DNA from: Cryptomeria japonica
Taxonomy: Eukaryota; Streptophyta; Pinopsida; Cupressales; Cupressaceae
Assembly: GCF_030272615.1 (NCBI RefSeq)
Contig: NC_081406.1
Coordinates: 241,863,718-241,927,717 of the forward strand
DNA: 64,000 nt
Direction: 5' to 3'
Shown: positions 31,275-43,419 of the stretch, in pieces
Position numbering within the stretch: position 1 is the stretch's first letter
How the letters are laid out: the number at the start of each line of letters is the position of its first letter
Notes under the pieces: model-generated
Databases searched by the model: none
Told to the model about the DNA's origin: nothing
Seen by the model: the letters and a program-made list of their open reading frames with translations, nothing else
Translations under genes and position numbers: made by a program

Positions 31275-32635
31275 TATTGGTCATTGTTGTTGCTAGGATA
31301 TGTTGTTGTCATTGATGTCAACATATTCATGTGATTTATTTCTATGGTGATTGCAGATTGGTTCATTTGGATCATGGTTTGGTGTTTGGAGTATTCCTAG
31401 TGTCATTACATCTTTCTGTATTGGTTTTAGTGATCCGGGAAGCTTAATTGATCATATCATCTGATCTGGTTTGCAGTTTGGTTTGTTTGATCAGTGCTTT
31501 GCAGAGTTTAGTATTTCCTCCAATAAATTCCATATGATTAGATCTTGAGATGATACTTTGGGATATTACTTGTGATATTCTTGTGTATCTTCATTTAAGA
31601 GGGTTCATGGTTTGGTGTTCCACAGGATATCTTTCTCCGTAACAGTTGTTGTTGTTTGAGTGTTCTTGAGTTTCAGATGTTGATCGATAAAGATTTGATA
31701 AGTGGTGTTGGTATAGCTGTTACTCATTATTCTAATGTGCTTGCTGGTGTTTCCTAATTATGTCCTACTTTTTTTTTATGATTTGCATTGATCGTTGTGC
31801 AAGTTTTTGGTGACTTTGTTAAACTGGTGATGTTCTTCATGTTATGCAGTATTCCTAGTGGTGTAGTGTGTTGTGGTTGACCTTGGAGTGATTTCGAGTG
31901 GTGTTGCATATTTGGAGTTTTGATTTAGGTCCATGTTATGTCATGTATATTATTATATTGGTCCGGTGGTCAATCTTTGTATCGTGTAATGAAATTTTGT
32001 AATTAGGTGTTAAGGGTTTAGCCGACCTTGTTTCCAAGGTTGATGAATTGTATAAATAGGTGATATAGTCATGTAATTTGTGTGAACGGTATAATGTCTG
32101 CATTATTAGAGAATGGTGCATATGCGAATAAAGGAATTTATCCTTTGGTTTGATTGAGCAGAGTTTTAGAGTGGTGTAGAGCAAACATGTGCTTAATCGG
32201 AACTATCATCGGGCATTGGCAGATGTTATTATTGTAGTTCATTTGATTCTAGATTGTTGTTTGAATATTTTGTAAGTCAGTGAGACTTCCTTGCAAGGTA
32301 GTGAACCTAACCTAAGGATTGTAGCCTTCCAGGTCTTTATATTTTGAGCAGTGGGATCTAGGCAGTGAGCCTGAATGCAGGTGCATTCCCCATTATAATA
32401 TTTACACATGCTACTGCAGAGTATCATCTTATTGTGGGTAGGTTCCCACTGTTGCTTTTCCTATAACCGGGTTGCCCACATCAAAATCTTGGTGTTGTGT
32501 GTTGTGCTATCTATTTGCTTATCTTTTTTATTGATGAAGTTTATCAGATTTGTATTTGTGGTTAAGTTTGTTAATCCAGTGAAAACTGATTCACCCCCCT
32601 TCCCTCTGAGTTTTCCTTCATTGTTGTTGCCAACA
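31275..32635 (+). repeat. 3' LTR of D
   Basis: TATTGGTCATTGTTG ... TTGTTGCCAACA, 1361 bp; the terminal TG of the 5' copy reads TA here. Confidence 0.92.
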
Positions 32636-33239
32636 TGTTGTTTGTCTTGTTGCTATATTTCAAGTTGATCTAAAGGAATCTCATGTCGTTGTTGTTAAAA
32701 GGATTTTTTAGATATTTGAAAGGGACAGTTGATTTCGGTTTGTGGTATCCTAAAGATGACAAATTTACTTTGAGTGCTTTTACTAATGTTGATTGGCCAG
32801 GTTATGTTGATGACAGAAAGAGTACTAGTGGTGGTGCATTTTTCTTGGGTAAGAAGTTGGTTTCATAGATGAATAAGAAGCAGAATGTTATATCTTTATC
32901 TATTGCAGAAGTTGAATACATTGTTGCTCCTAGAAATTGTACTCGGGTGATGTGGATGAAGCAGATGTTGAAGGATATTAGAGTTGTTTTTGATGAGCCT
33001 ACTACTATATACTATGACAATCCAAGTTCTATAAACATTTCTAAGAATTTGATGTTGCATTCAAAGACTAAGCATATATCAATCAAGTTTTATTTATTGA
33101 GAGAGAAGGTGAATTCAAATTGGAGTATGTATATACAAAGGAACAAATTATAGATATCTTCATGAAGCCTATACCTAAAGATACTTTTGAGTATCTCAGA
33201 GAGAAGCTAGGGATGATTGCCCTTGTTGGTGAGAACTAA
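32636..33239 (+). pseudogene. RNase H of A, resumed after D
   Basis: Reading across the TGTTG duplication restores VVCLVAIFQVDLKE. RNase H then follows: FRYLKGTVDFGLWYPKDDKF, FTNVDWPGYVDDRKSTSGGA, SIAEVEYIVAPRNC, YYDNPSSINISKN and KTKHISIKF, with a final stop at about 33237. A TAG at 32866 stands where the D RNase H has TGG (LVSWACKK). Confidence 0.82.
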
Positions 33240-33575
33240 GATGCATTGAGTTGCATCAATCCGATGAACTTCATAGAGATATCTTGTGATCCAGATTGAT
33301 GAGTGAGGTTGCTACTCAGGGGGAGTAGTCAGTCTTGTGGTTCAATTGTTCAAATTTGTGAGTTTGTCAAAAGGGGGAGATAATCATGATTTTCATATGT
33401 GCATTTTGCATTTATGTTGAAGGGGGAGAAGAGCATGTGAAAAACTACCATATCATGTGCTAGATCTCAATGGGAGATTTTTGATAGTTATGGGAGATTG
33501 TTGGTAGTTGAATTCTTTCTTTGCATTGATTGCTTTTCACATTCATATGTTGCCATCAATGTGAAAGGGGAAGAT
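33240..33575 (+). other. 3' noncoding region and PPT of A
   Basis: Parallel to the D tail (CATTGAGTTGCATCAATCCGATG; CAGGGGGAGTAGTCAG), ending in the PPT AAAGGGGAAGAT at 33564-33575. Confidence 0.8.
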
Positions 33576-34524
33576 TATTAGATATTGTTGAGAATTTTGC
33601 TCAAACAATGTGTTGTCATTGATGTCAACATATTTCTCTGTGTGTTCCAGTGTTGCAGTCCAGATCGGATGAGTTGATTTGGCCAATGTGTTGCAGATTA
33701 AAGGGTTTTGAGATAAGTATTTCTAGTTGATTAAGGGAAAGTTTCAGTGGTCCACATGGTGATTTGATTGAGTTATGAGATTTGGTATTAAGGTTGGTTT
33801 TTCAGTTATTTGTGTTGATCAGTGTTCTGGATTTTACTCTGCATTACTCCAGAATTGCAATATCTCGATTTGCAGATTAGGTAGAGTGTTTGGGAGATTC
33901 ATGTGTGTCCTCAATTAAAATGGTTTGTGATTTGGAGGTCCTCAAGTGAATCTTTCAATTTGACAATCAGTATAGTTGGTGTTCTTGAGGTTCGGTATAA
34001 TGATAATGAAGATACTAGTAAGTGGTGATGTTGTAGTTGTTGTTGTGGTAATTCTTGATGCTTGTAGATTTTTCTATATCGTGTTCTGTCTCTATTGATG
34101 TTCCACATTGACCATTGTGCATGTTGTTGATGATTTCTCTGGTGTGTTCGTGTTATGTGGTGTTCTTAGCCGACTAGATGATTATAGCGTGTTGCGGATG
34201 TTCGTGGCATAATTCTTGATGGTGTTTATTATTTGCAGTGTTGGTTTAGGCTCATACTATGTCTTAGCCAACTTTTTTTTGGTCCACATATAATTTTGTA
34301 GCATGATATGTTATATTCTTATAATTTGTGATGAATGTTGAGACGACCTTGAAATATAGGTTAATGATTTGTATAAATATATGTAATAATCATGTGAGAG
34401 ATGTATCTGCATCTACGAACAATGATTTGATCTTTCTATAGAAGAGGAGAGGTGTGAAAAAGTGTGGAAGTGTGGAAGTGTGAAAGAGAAGAGTTTGTGT
34501 TATGTGCTTAACCAGAACTATAAA
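33576..34524 (+). repeat. 3' LTR of A, first segment
   Basis: Starts TATTAGATATTGTTG (decayed TG), shares GTGTTGTCATTGATGTCAAC with the D LTR and contains a TATAAATATATG. It is cut at CCAGAACTATAA by element E. Confidence 0.88.
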
Positions 34525-36149
34525 TGTAGAACACAATATGTCACTAAGAGGGGGGGTGAATCAGTTATTTCAAATAATTTCCAACTATGTGTGTGCAACC
34601 AGTAAAGTAATAAAAACACTAGTAATCAAACACACAAAGAATGCATCTCACAACACTGGATATATGAGGAAAACCCAATGTGGGCAAAACCTCGGTGAGA
34701 AATGTTGTTGGAGTCTACTGCTCCAATCCAGCCTCACAATAAAACATACTATTACAAAGATTTAGGGCACCAACCCCTACACCGAGCACCAACTCAATGA
34801 TATACAATGAAATAAAACTTATTACAATGAAAGCACCTTGTTACAAATGTATTTTATAACACCTCCAATGAATACACTTCACCGGTTATTCTGTCTCACT
34901 GCTTCTTTTGTTACCATTTCACTATTCACTCACTCTGACCCCTTACTAGTCAACCTCTGTCTCTATTGACTTCCTCTAATCCTCACCTTGCACTCTATCA
35001 CTCTCTGATGCCTTCCTACCAGTTCAATCACTGTCGATTTACTTGACTTCTATACATTGTAACAATTCACCATTTTCCTTGTCTCTACCGATTAAAGCCT
35101 CTTACCGGTTCTAACTTCAAATACTCAATCACTTCAATCTTCTATGATGAACTCTCAAACTGATTATCTCTACTTTCTCAAGCACACTCTCTTCTCGCAA
35201 CTGTCATCCCACATCTTCTCTTTAATTTACATATTTATACATAAGCTTTCCCGCCAGAATGAGGTTCAAACTATCTGCGGTTAGGGTTTCTTCTACCTAC
35301 CATGAATCATATCAAATCTGATCAGATTTCTTCTCTGAGATGGTAACCTGCAACAAAACAATATCGCACTGCCATATTTATTTCTTCCAATACACGTTTA
35401 CTATATTTATTAAATACCGACCCTGCTTTTGTCAATCGCATTAAATGGTCTAGCAGTTTCCTTGTCTAGGTCGACAAGATGATCAGATGTCCTACTTCGA
35501 TCAAGATGTCAAAGAATCAAATCTTTGTCCTTTGAACTGCTTTGAGCCGCACTCCTCTGCAACTCCTCCATAATTTTTGTAGTCTTCATTAAATGTCGAC
35601 TTAGTCGGCAACCACCTCACCGACGCAATATTCACCATTGCATGTTAGCCACCTAGATCCTACATGTCATCTTTGTTAGCATCCAACTCAGTTCACTATG
35701 TCAGTTTAGGCTCATGCACCAACCAAAAAACACACTACCATTTTTCGCCTTATGTTGCTTGTCTTCTTTCCCTACTGCTCAGCCCTTGTATCATTTCTTC
35801 ACTATTATGTCAGTTACTTCAATCTAACTTGGATTTCTCCTGGTTTTGTGTTCATACTCTATGTGATTTGAAAATCATTCACTGTATTAGTTTGTCATTT
35901 GCTTGTTCATGCATGCTCACTAGTAGCCCTGTTTACCAGTTGACAATACATACATGTTGATCATGCTATATTGGTTGACATAACCAGTCTTACCTTTAGT
36001 TGTCTCTATTATTTCTTATGCTTACTCACCAGTGAACATCCATACCGGTAACATCTTCTGCTTACATCTTGCATACACCTTGCATATCAGTAGCCATCCA
36101 TACTGGTGAATACATACCGGTTGACATCAATGACAATACAATGCCAACA
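34525..36149 (-). repeat. 3' LTR of E
   Basis: In plus-strand reading TGTAGAACACAATATG ... CAATGCCAACA, 1625 bp, with GAGGGGGGGTGAATCAG near its left end. About 8% different from the other copy over the first 300 bases by eye. Confidence 0.9.
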
Positions 36150-36161
36150 ATCTCCCCCTTT
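36150..36161 (-). other. Polypurine tract of E
   Basis: Plus-strand ATCTCCCCCTTT is AAAGGGGGAGAT on the minus strand, directly before the 3' LTR. Confidence 0.85.
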
Positions 36162-36439
36162 GGCATTGATGTCAACACACTCTGCATTTCTTCAACCGGT
36201 TCATTCTCCCCCTTTGACAAAAATGAGAAATGCCACTAACAGTATCCATCATCCACTATCATATCGGTTCCTTCTCCACCATCCAATATCCTCTATCTTT
36301 CTGCCTTTTTTGTGGTAGAGAAGATCATAAGACTGCACAATATTTGACCAGTACAATCTCCCCCTGTGTCCTTCAAATGGTCCAAGAGTCAAAAGGTATG
36401 GCAGTGAACTCCTCATGAACCATAGATCTCCATATACAT
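36162..36439 (-). other. 3' noncoding region of E
   Basis: Contains further reverse-complement GGGGGAGA blocks (TTCTCCCCCTTTGAC at about 36206, ATCTCCCCCTGTG at about 36359). No gene. Confidence 0.6.
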
Positions 36440-36800
36440 TTAAGTGCATGAAGCGGGTGACACAACTCCTAACTTGTGTCTCAGATACTCAAATTTACTT
36501 AGCGATAGAGGTTTGGTGAAGATATCATCCACTTGTTTACCTATAGGGACATATTCTACCTTAACTTCCTGATCTGCCACCTTCACCCTGAGAAAATGAT
36601 ATTTGATGGCAATGTGCTTTGTCCTTGAGTGGATAACCGGGTTCTTTGATATGTTAATTGCACTTGAATTGTCACACTGGATGGAAATGAGGTCAGACAT
36701 TTCTACCTAAATATCCTTAAGGGTCTATTTCATCCATAGCACCTAAGAATAGCATGTGGTAGCAGCAATATATTTTCCTTTAGTGGTAGATAGGGAGATT
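36440..36800 (-). pseudogene. RNase H C-terminal part of E
   Basis: LISIQCDNSSAINISKNPVI (catalytic Asp), HSRTKHIAIKYHFLRVKVAD and VEYVPIGKQVDDIFTKPLSL, which is the usual copia end (ADIFTKPL), then a stop at 36440. The segment above 36700 is stopped and shifted. Confidence 0.82.
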
Positions 36801-37991
36801 GAATCTTGCTCCTTGTTGTGTCATGAGACCAACCGGTTACCTAAGAAGAATGCACCACCACTTGTGTTCTTTCGGTCATCAATGCAACTTGCCCAATCGG
36901 CATCAGTGTAGGCTTGTAAGGTAAAATCTCCCTTCTTAGGATACCATAGTCCATAATCAAGTTTCCCTTGTAGATACCTGAATATCCTCCTGACTACATC
37001 CACATGTGACTGTTTGGGTGCATCTTGACATCTATCCACCATGCATATTTCCTTCACTATATCCGGTCTAGAAGCAGTAAGATATAACAAACTTCTAATC
37101 ATGGATCTATACAATGTCTAATCCACTACTGGTGACTCATCAACCTTGCTCAACTTGCAACCGGTCACCATGGGGGTACTTACCAGTTTGTTGTCTTCCA
37201 TCTGAAACTTCTTCAACATATCTCTAGCATACTTGGTTTGAGAGATAAATATCCCTTTACCTTGTTATGACATTTGCAAACCAAGAAAGTATGACAACTC
37301 TCCAAGCATTGACATCTCAAATTCTGACTACATTTGATTAGCAAAGTCTTTTCACAGAGTGTCCTTGTTGCCTTCAAAAATTATGTCATCCACATAAAAA
37401 AACCACAATAATCGTGTGGTTTTCATTTGCTTTAATGTACATATTACTGTCTACACTTCTCTTTCTGAAACCCTTCTCTTTTAGATACTTATCTAGCCTT
37501 GAGTACTATGCTCTTGGATCCTGTTTCAAACCATACAATGCCTTCTTCAACTAGCACACAACCGTTTCATCATCATGCATCAAAAAACCTTTTGCTTGTT
37601 CTATGTAACCTTCTTCTTCTAAATTACCATTTAAGAAAGCAGATTTAACATCCATTTGATATACCTTGTATCCTTTGTAGGCAAAGAATTCTAAAACCAT
37701 TCTAATTGCTTCAAGTCTTGTAGTCGGTGCATATATTTATTCAAAATATATTCCTTCTACTTGGGAATACCCTTTGCACACTAGCCTTGCTTTATGCCTA
37801 ATAATATTACCTTCTTCATTCATTTTGTTCTGGTAGACCCACTTTGTGCCAATGACATTCTTATCTGCCTGTCTAGGAACTAACTCCCAAGTTTTTTTCT
37901 TCTCAATTTTTTGCAACTCTTCTTCCATTGCGTCCATCCATTTCTGACTTTTGTTGGCCTTATTAAATGTTTTGGGTTCCATTTCAGTCAT
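36801..37991 (-). pseudogene. Reverse transcriptase and RNase H N-part of E
   Basis: [71 protein letters not shown] and [17 protein letters not shown] near 37380-37395 is displaced by a frameshift at a run of seven A (plus strand). The RNase H start is TASRPDIVKEICMVDRCQ, FRYLQGKLDYGLWYPKKGDF, YTDADWASCIDDRKNTSGGA (37114-36821). Several TAG stops (for example where Trp of RAWYSRLD fits). Confidence 0.82.
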
Positions 37992-39032
37992 GAGGCATAA
38001 ATTGACGTGTTCATCATTCTAGGCAAGTCTTCTTCTAGTCTACACACCATCATTCTTATTGCCCAAAATCTTCTCTTCTGGGTGGTTTTTCTGCACATAC
38101 CGATTAGGGAACTTGTTGGATGCTTCTTCTGGTTTATTGTCAGACTGAACTTCTTCTTCATCATAGGTGTCTTCATACTGGTTTACTTTTGCTTGTCTAC
38201 CTTTATGCATATCTTCATCAACTCTGACGTGTATACTTTAAATGACTCTTCTTAGCCTTTTATTGTAACATTTGTAGGCTTTGTTGTGAGTTGAGTAACC
38301 CAGGAAGACACCCTCATCACTCCTAGAATCAAAGCTACCCAGGCCATCCACATCTCTCTTGATGAACCATTTACTTCCAAACACTTTGAAGTATTTAACT
38401 GATGGTTTATGGTCATACCATGGTTCATAAGGTGTCATTTTGTTGTTTGTTCTTAGTTGAACCCAGTTCAAAGTATATACAGTAGTGTGAATTGCTTCCT
38501 TCCATTATATATCTGGTATGTTTGCCTCATTTAGCATGGTTCTTTCCATCTCCTTGGCAATCCGATTTTTCCTTTCTACAACACCATTTTGTTGTGGTGT
38601 CCTTGGAGCTGAATATTGTCTTCTTATTCCATGTCTCTCACAGTAATCTTCAAACTCATTTGATGTGAACTCTCCACCCCGATCTGATCTTAGACATTTC
38701 AGCTTGTATCCACTTTCTCTCTCAACCATCTTCCAGAAAATCTTGAATCTTTCAAAGGCTTGAGATTTGTCTTGTAGGAAAGTGACCCATGTCATTCTTG
38801 AAAACTCATCAATGAGGAGCATGAAGTATCTTTCACTGACTAGAGCTCTTGTTTTGGTTGGTCCACATAGATCAGTATGCACCAGTTCAAGTGGCCTTGA
38901 AGTATTATGTTCTTTAGTCTTGAATCTCACCTTAGTATGATTTCCTCTTACACTTTCATCACAAAATGTGCTTACCAGTTTGATGATGGGTGGTATATTT
39001 CTCACAAAGCCCTTTTTGCTAACTATAACCAT
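37992..39032 (-). pseudogene. Integrase of E
   Basis: FCDESVRGNHTKVRFKTKEH, LELVHTDLCGPTKTRAL (Asp 1), FMLLIDEFSRMTWVTFLQDK, CLRSDRGGEFTSNEFEDYCE (Asp 2) and TPQQNGVVERKNRIAKEMER (Glu 3): a complete DDE core in one open frame of 175 codons. The C-terminal domain (PSVKYFKVFGSKWFIKRD, GVFLGYSTHNKAYKCYNKR) follows after a stop at 38505. It is the best preserved integrase in the window. Confidence 0.86.
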
Positions 39033-39052
39033 ATTATCAAAATTTATGTGGC

Positions 39053-39485
39053 CTAATCTCTAATGCCACAACCATATCTCATCCACTTTCCCATTATGCA
39101 TTGGGACTTCAACAATTCCTTCATATTGTACACATTTCCATCTATCCTTTTTCCTTCTGCTACAATCTGGTCGATACTCTCTTTTCTTATCCAGCAACCG
39201 GTAGAGTCAAAAGTGAATTTGTAAACTTTATCACACATTTGACTCGCACTTAGTAAGTTGTGCTTTAAACCTTCTACATAATATATATCATGGTCCTTCG
39301 ATTTTCCATCTATGTTCAAAGTACCTTTTCCTTTTATTTTGATGGAAGATTTCTCCAAATCTTATCGAGCCTCCATTCCAATCTTCAAGCTTAATAAATT
39401 TATTTTTGTCACCGGTCATGTGATTGGAACATCCAATGTCTACAACCCATAAGTTTCTTCTCTCTTCATGCAGGGCAGTCTGCAC
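39053..39485 (-). pseudogene. Protease of E
   Basis: NLWVVDIGCSNHMTGDKNKF: the DSG active site reads DIG. A frameshift near 39360 separates it from IKIKGKGTLNIDGKSKDHDI and DIYYVEGLKHNLLSASQM, the end of the domain. Confidence 0.8.
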
Positions 39486-39580
39486 AATTAGACTTGATTC
39501 TGCATTATTTTTGTCCTTCTCAACCCAAACTAGGTTGGCTTATTTCTTCTTATCTGCTACAATTTCATATTCTAGTTTTG

Positions 39581-41659
39581 TTACCGGCATTTGATCAGGT
39601 GTTGACTCCTTTTGCTTGGTTTTCTAAGTTTGAAATGCTTTGCAATGTGCCCAAACCTTTTACAATTATAACATTTTACATTCACATGAAATGATGAGAT
39701 TAAAAAACTATTGTAGGATATCGATAGACTTTTCCTACATTCAAAACTCCTATGACCTAATTCATTGCACTGATAACACACAACATTCACCTCTCGGTGT
39801 GCAGCAAAAGAATTTTTACTTTTAAAATTAACAGGGGGCTTATTCATCAATCTACAATCAACAACTTTATGTCCAAACCTATTACACCGATAGCAGTAAC
39901 CATGGAATTTGGGTACATACCAGTCTTGTTGCTTTGGACTAGCAAAACTTTGTCTCACCTGATGTCTTCCTCTCATGTTGCTGATTTTAGTGAATCCTTC
40001 ACTATCCACCTTGGGCTTTCCTTCATGATTTGCATACCGGTTTATTGTGTGACCCTTTTGGTACTAAGCATTTGAGTTCACAGGTTGACTTCTTGTAGCT
40101 TCAACATAGGTCTTCTTTCCAATATCTTTGTTGACTGTAAAGATATGTTTCTCTTTACTTTCACTTGAGGAAGTGAATTGTATCTCCTTACCAAATGTGT
40201 CTTTGTTGTTTGAACTTTTTCCTTCTTCAAATCCTATACCATCGGTATCTTTTGAATGCTTTTGTTTTCTCAACATCTTGTCTAAATCTTCTATGTTGCC
40301 CTCATACTTGCTCCTCATATTCAATTCATCCTTGCTCTTTTCTAGCTCCTTTCTGAGCCTTTTACTTTCTTCTTCCATATTTTGTTTCTCCTTTTCCTTC
40401 TTTATCAAATTAGAGGATGTAACTTCACATATCCTCTTAGCTTCTTCCAATTGGAGTTGTAGATCAAAAATTGTTTTCTTGGATTCCTCCAGCTGTTCTT
40501 GTTCCTCTGCAACAGCATGCTCAACCTTTCTGAGTTATTTTCTTGTTTTCTTTAACTCCTCAAGAGTGCTTATGAGCTCACCTTCTAGGTCCAATTCAGC
40601 TTCAATAGCTTCATCTTCCTCATCTTCAACAGTTGGTTCATCTAGTGCCATAAAGAGATTAACTTCTCTTTGATCCTCATGGTAGTCATCTTCTGATGCA
40701 CTTTCTTCATTTGTGGCATCATCTTCAAAGGTATATAGACTGTTCTGCTTCTGGTAGCTTCTTCTTTTTTGTCAATAGACCTTCTTCTCTTTATCATTAC
40801 TGGAAGACCTACCCGAGCTCCTTTTCTCATCTCCACTAGTTTCACCATAGGGACATTTTGCAACAAAGTGTCCTATTTTACCACAGTTAAAGCATTTGAT
40901 AGGCAGTTTTCCTTTATACTGACCGGATCCTCTTTTGAGCTTTCTTATAAAGTTTGCAACTTCAATATCCAAGTCTCCAATGGATTCTCTTTGAGCACTT
41001 TCTTCCTTACCCTTTTTGGTGGAGTTGAAGGCAGCTTCTTTCTTGGAAGTTCCTTCACCGGTTGTCCTCATCTCATAAGTAGTTAGAGAGCCAAATAACT
41101 CATCCATTGAAAATATTTTCATATCCTTGGCTTCCTCCATAGAAGAGACCTTAGTATCATACTTAGATGTGAGTGATCTAAGCACCTTTTTGACAATAAC
41201 TTCATCAAATATTTCCTCTGGCAGTCCTGTGATGGTGTTCACAATTTGATCAACTCTATGAAGGTAGTCTGCAATATTTTCATCATATTTCATCTTTAAT
41301 CCTTCAAGTTGACCTCTTAGTGTTTGCAACTTGGCCTCCTTGACCTTGACATCTCCTTCAAATAATCTTTGTAGCTTATCCCAAGTATCCTTGGCTAATG
41401 AGGAGTGCATAACCTTGACAAAGTCATTATCTGATTGCCCATTGAGAATAGCATGTTTATCTTTTGCATTGTTTTCATACTTCATCTTAGCATCTAGATC
41501 TATGGGAGGAACACTAGGGACAGTATACCCATTCTTTACAAACATCCAAACATCAAAACCTAGTGAGGATAGATAGGTTTCCATTATTTTTCTCCAAAAG
41601 GCATAATTGGTTCCATCAAACATGGGGGCTTTGGATGAGAAGGACTCATTTCTTTCCAT
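39581..41659 (-). pseudogene. Copia gag of E with coiled coil and four zinc knuckles
   Basis: ATG 41659 starts MERNESFSSKAPMFDGTNYA, with FWRKIMETYLSSLGF. A UBN2-type capsid (DTWDKLQRLFEGDVKVKEAK ... MKYDENIADYLHRVDQIV) is followed by the first knuckle CFNCGKIGHFVAKC. After an acidic stretch there is a long coiled coil (about 40570-40290: LEELKKTRK, EEQEQLEESKKTIFDLQLQL, KQNMEEESKRLRKELEKSKD). Then come CYRCNRFGHKVVDC, CYQCNELGHRSFEC and CYNCKRFGHIAKHF (last Cys lost). The frame holds over 2 kb with few stops (TGA about 40771, TAA about 40538, TAG about 40063). Known: coiled-coil-bearing gags with separated knuckles occur in the SIRE/Maximus copia group. Confidence 0.85.
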
Positions 41660-41720
41660 TGTGTTCTTTAGACCAGAATCTACCCAAGCAAGAGAAAGCT
41701 TTAACAAATAGGGAACCTAA

Positions 41721-41733
41721 GGCTTTGATACCA
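41721..41733 (-). other. Primer-binding site of E
   Basis: Plus-strand GGCTTTGATACCA is TGGTATCAAAGCC on the minus strand, two bases from the LTR. Confidence 0.88.
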
Positions 41734-41735
41734 AT

Positions 41736-43419
41736 TGTAGAACACAATATGTCACTGAGAGGAGGGGTGAATCAATGATTTCAAATAATTTCCAACTATG
41801 TGTGTGCAATGGATAAAGTAATGAAAACACTAGTAATCAAATACATAAAGAATGCATCTCACAACACCAGATATACATGGAAAATGCAATGTGGGAAAAA
41901 CCTCAGTAAGAAATGGTGTTGGAGTCTACTGCTCCAATCCAGCCTCATAATAAAACATAGTATTACAAAGATTTAGGGCACCAACCCAAGGAGCACCAAC
42001 CCCGACACCGAGCACCAACTCAGTGATATACAATGAAATAAAACTTATTACAATGAAAGAACCTTGTTACAAATGGATTTTGTAACACCTCCAATTAATA
42101 CACTCCACTGGTTATTATGTCTCACTACTTCTTTTGTTACCAGTTCACTATTCACTCACTCTAACCCCTTATCGATTAGCCTCTGCCTCTCTTGACTTCC
42201 TCTAATCCTCACCCTACACTCTATCACTCTCTGATGCCTTCTTACCGGTTCAATCACTATCAGTTTACTTGACTGTTATACACTATAATAATTCACTGGT
42301 TTCCCTTTCTCTACCGGTTAAAGCCTCTTACCGATTCTATCTTCAAATACTCAATCACTTCAATCTTCTGTGATGACCTCTTAGACTTATTATCTTTGCT
42401 TGCTCAAGAACACACTCTTCTCACAATTGGCATTCCATGTCATCTCTTCAATCTGTATATTTATACATAATCTTTCCTGCCAGAATGAGGTTCAAACTAT
42501 CTATGATTAGGTTTTCTTCTACCTACCACGAACCATATCAAATCTAGTCAGATTTCTTCTCCAAGATGATAACCTGCAACAAAACAATACCACACTACCA
42601 TATTTGTTTCTTCCAATACACGTTTATTATATTTAGCAAACACTGACCCTTATTTTGTCAATCGCATTAAATGGTCTAGCATTTTCCTTCTCCAGGTTGA
42701 CAAGATGATCAGATGTCCTTCTTCGATCAAGATGTCAAAGAATCAAATCACTGTCCTTTGAACTACTTTGAGCTGCAATCCTCTGTAACTCCTCCATTAT
42801 TTTCATAGTCTTCATTTAATGTAGACTTAGTCGACAAGCACCTCATCGATGCAATCTTTACCACTGCACGTTAGCCACCCGGATCCCACATGTCATCTTC
42901 GTCGGCATCCACCTCAATTCACTGTGTCGGTTCAGGGTCATGCATCAACCATAAAACATACTACCGATTTTCACCTTAAATGCTAACAGTCTTCTTTCCC
43001 TACCAGTCATGCAATGACCGGTCAACCCTTGTATCATATCTTCATTGTTCTATCAGTTAATTCAAGCTAACTTGGATTGCTCCTAGTTCTATGTTCACAC
43101 TCTATGTGATTCGACAATCATTCACTCTGTTAGTTTGTCTTTTTCTTGTTCATACATGCTCACCGGTGGCCCTATTTACCGGTTGATACTACACCTTCCT
43201 GCATACCAGCTGACAATACATATATGTTGATCATGCTATACCAGTTGACATAGCCAGTCTTACCTTTAGTTGTCTCTATGCTTTATTATGATTACTCACC
43301 GATGAACATCCATATCTGTAACATCTTCTGCTTGCATCTTTCATACACCTTACATATTGGTAGCCATCCATAATAGTGAATACATATCAGTTGACATCAA
43401 TGACAATACAATGCCAATA
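41736..43419 (-). repeat. 5' LTR of E
   Basis: Plus-strand TGTAGAACACAATATG ... CAATGCCAATA, 1684 bp; the terminal CA has become TA. It contains a duplicated GGAGCACCAACCC block near 41998 that the other copy lacks. Confidence 0.9.

Larger units (their letters stand above)
25278..32635 (+). mobile_element. Element D: full-length copia retrotransposon
   Basis: TSD TGTTG at 25273-25277 and 32636-32640. 5' LTR 25278-26642, PBS 26645, gag-pol 26699-30958, PPT 31263, 3' LTR 31275-32635; 7358 bp in total. It lies inside the RNase H region of A, in the same orientation, and is closely related to A. Confidence 0.93.
34525..43419 (-). mobile_element. Element E: full-length copia on the minus strand
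   Basis: Minus-strand order: 5' LTR 43419-41736, PBS 41733-41721, gag 41659-39581, protease, integrase, RT, RNase H, PPT 36161-36150, 3' LTR 36149-34525; 8895 bp. Flanks ATAAA (34520-34524) and GTAAC (43420-43424) agree at 3 of 5 bases, an imperfect TSD. It lies inside the 3' LTR of A, whose text continues in register on both sides. Confidence 0.9.

Noticed and set aside
40128..40673. 181-codon plus-strand Ser/Phe-rich ORF
   Set aside because: Antisense shadow of the coiled coil in E gag.
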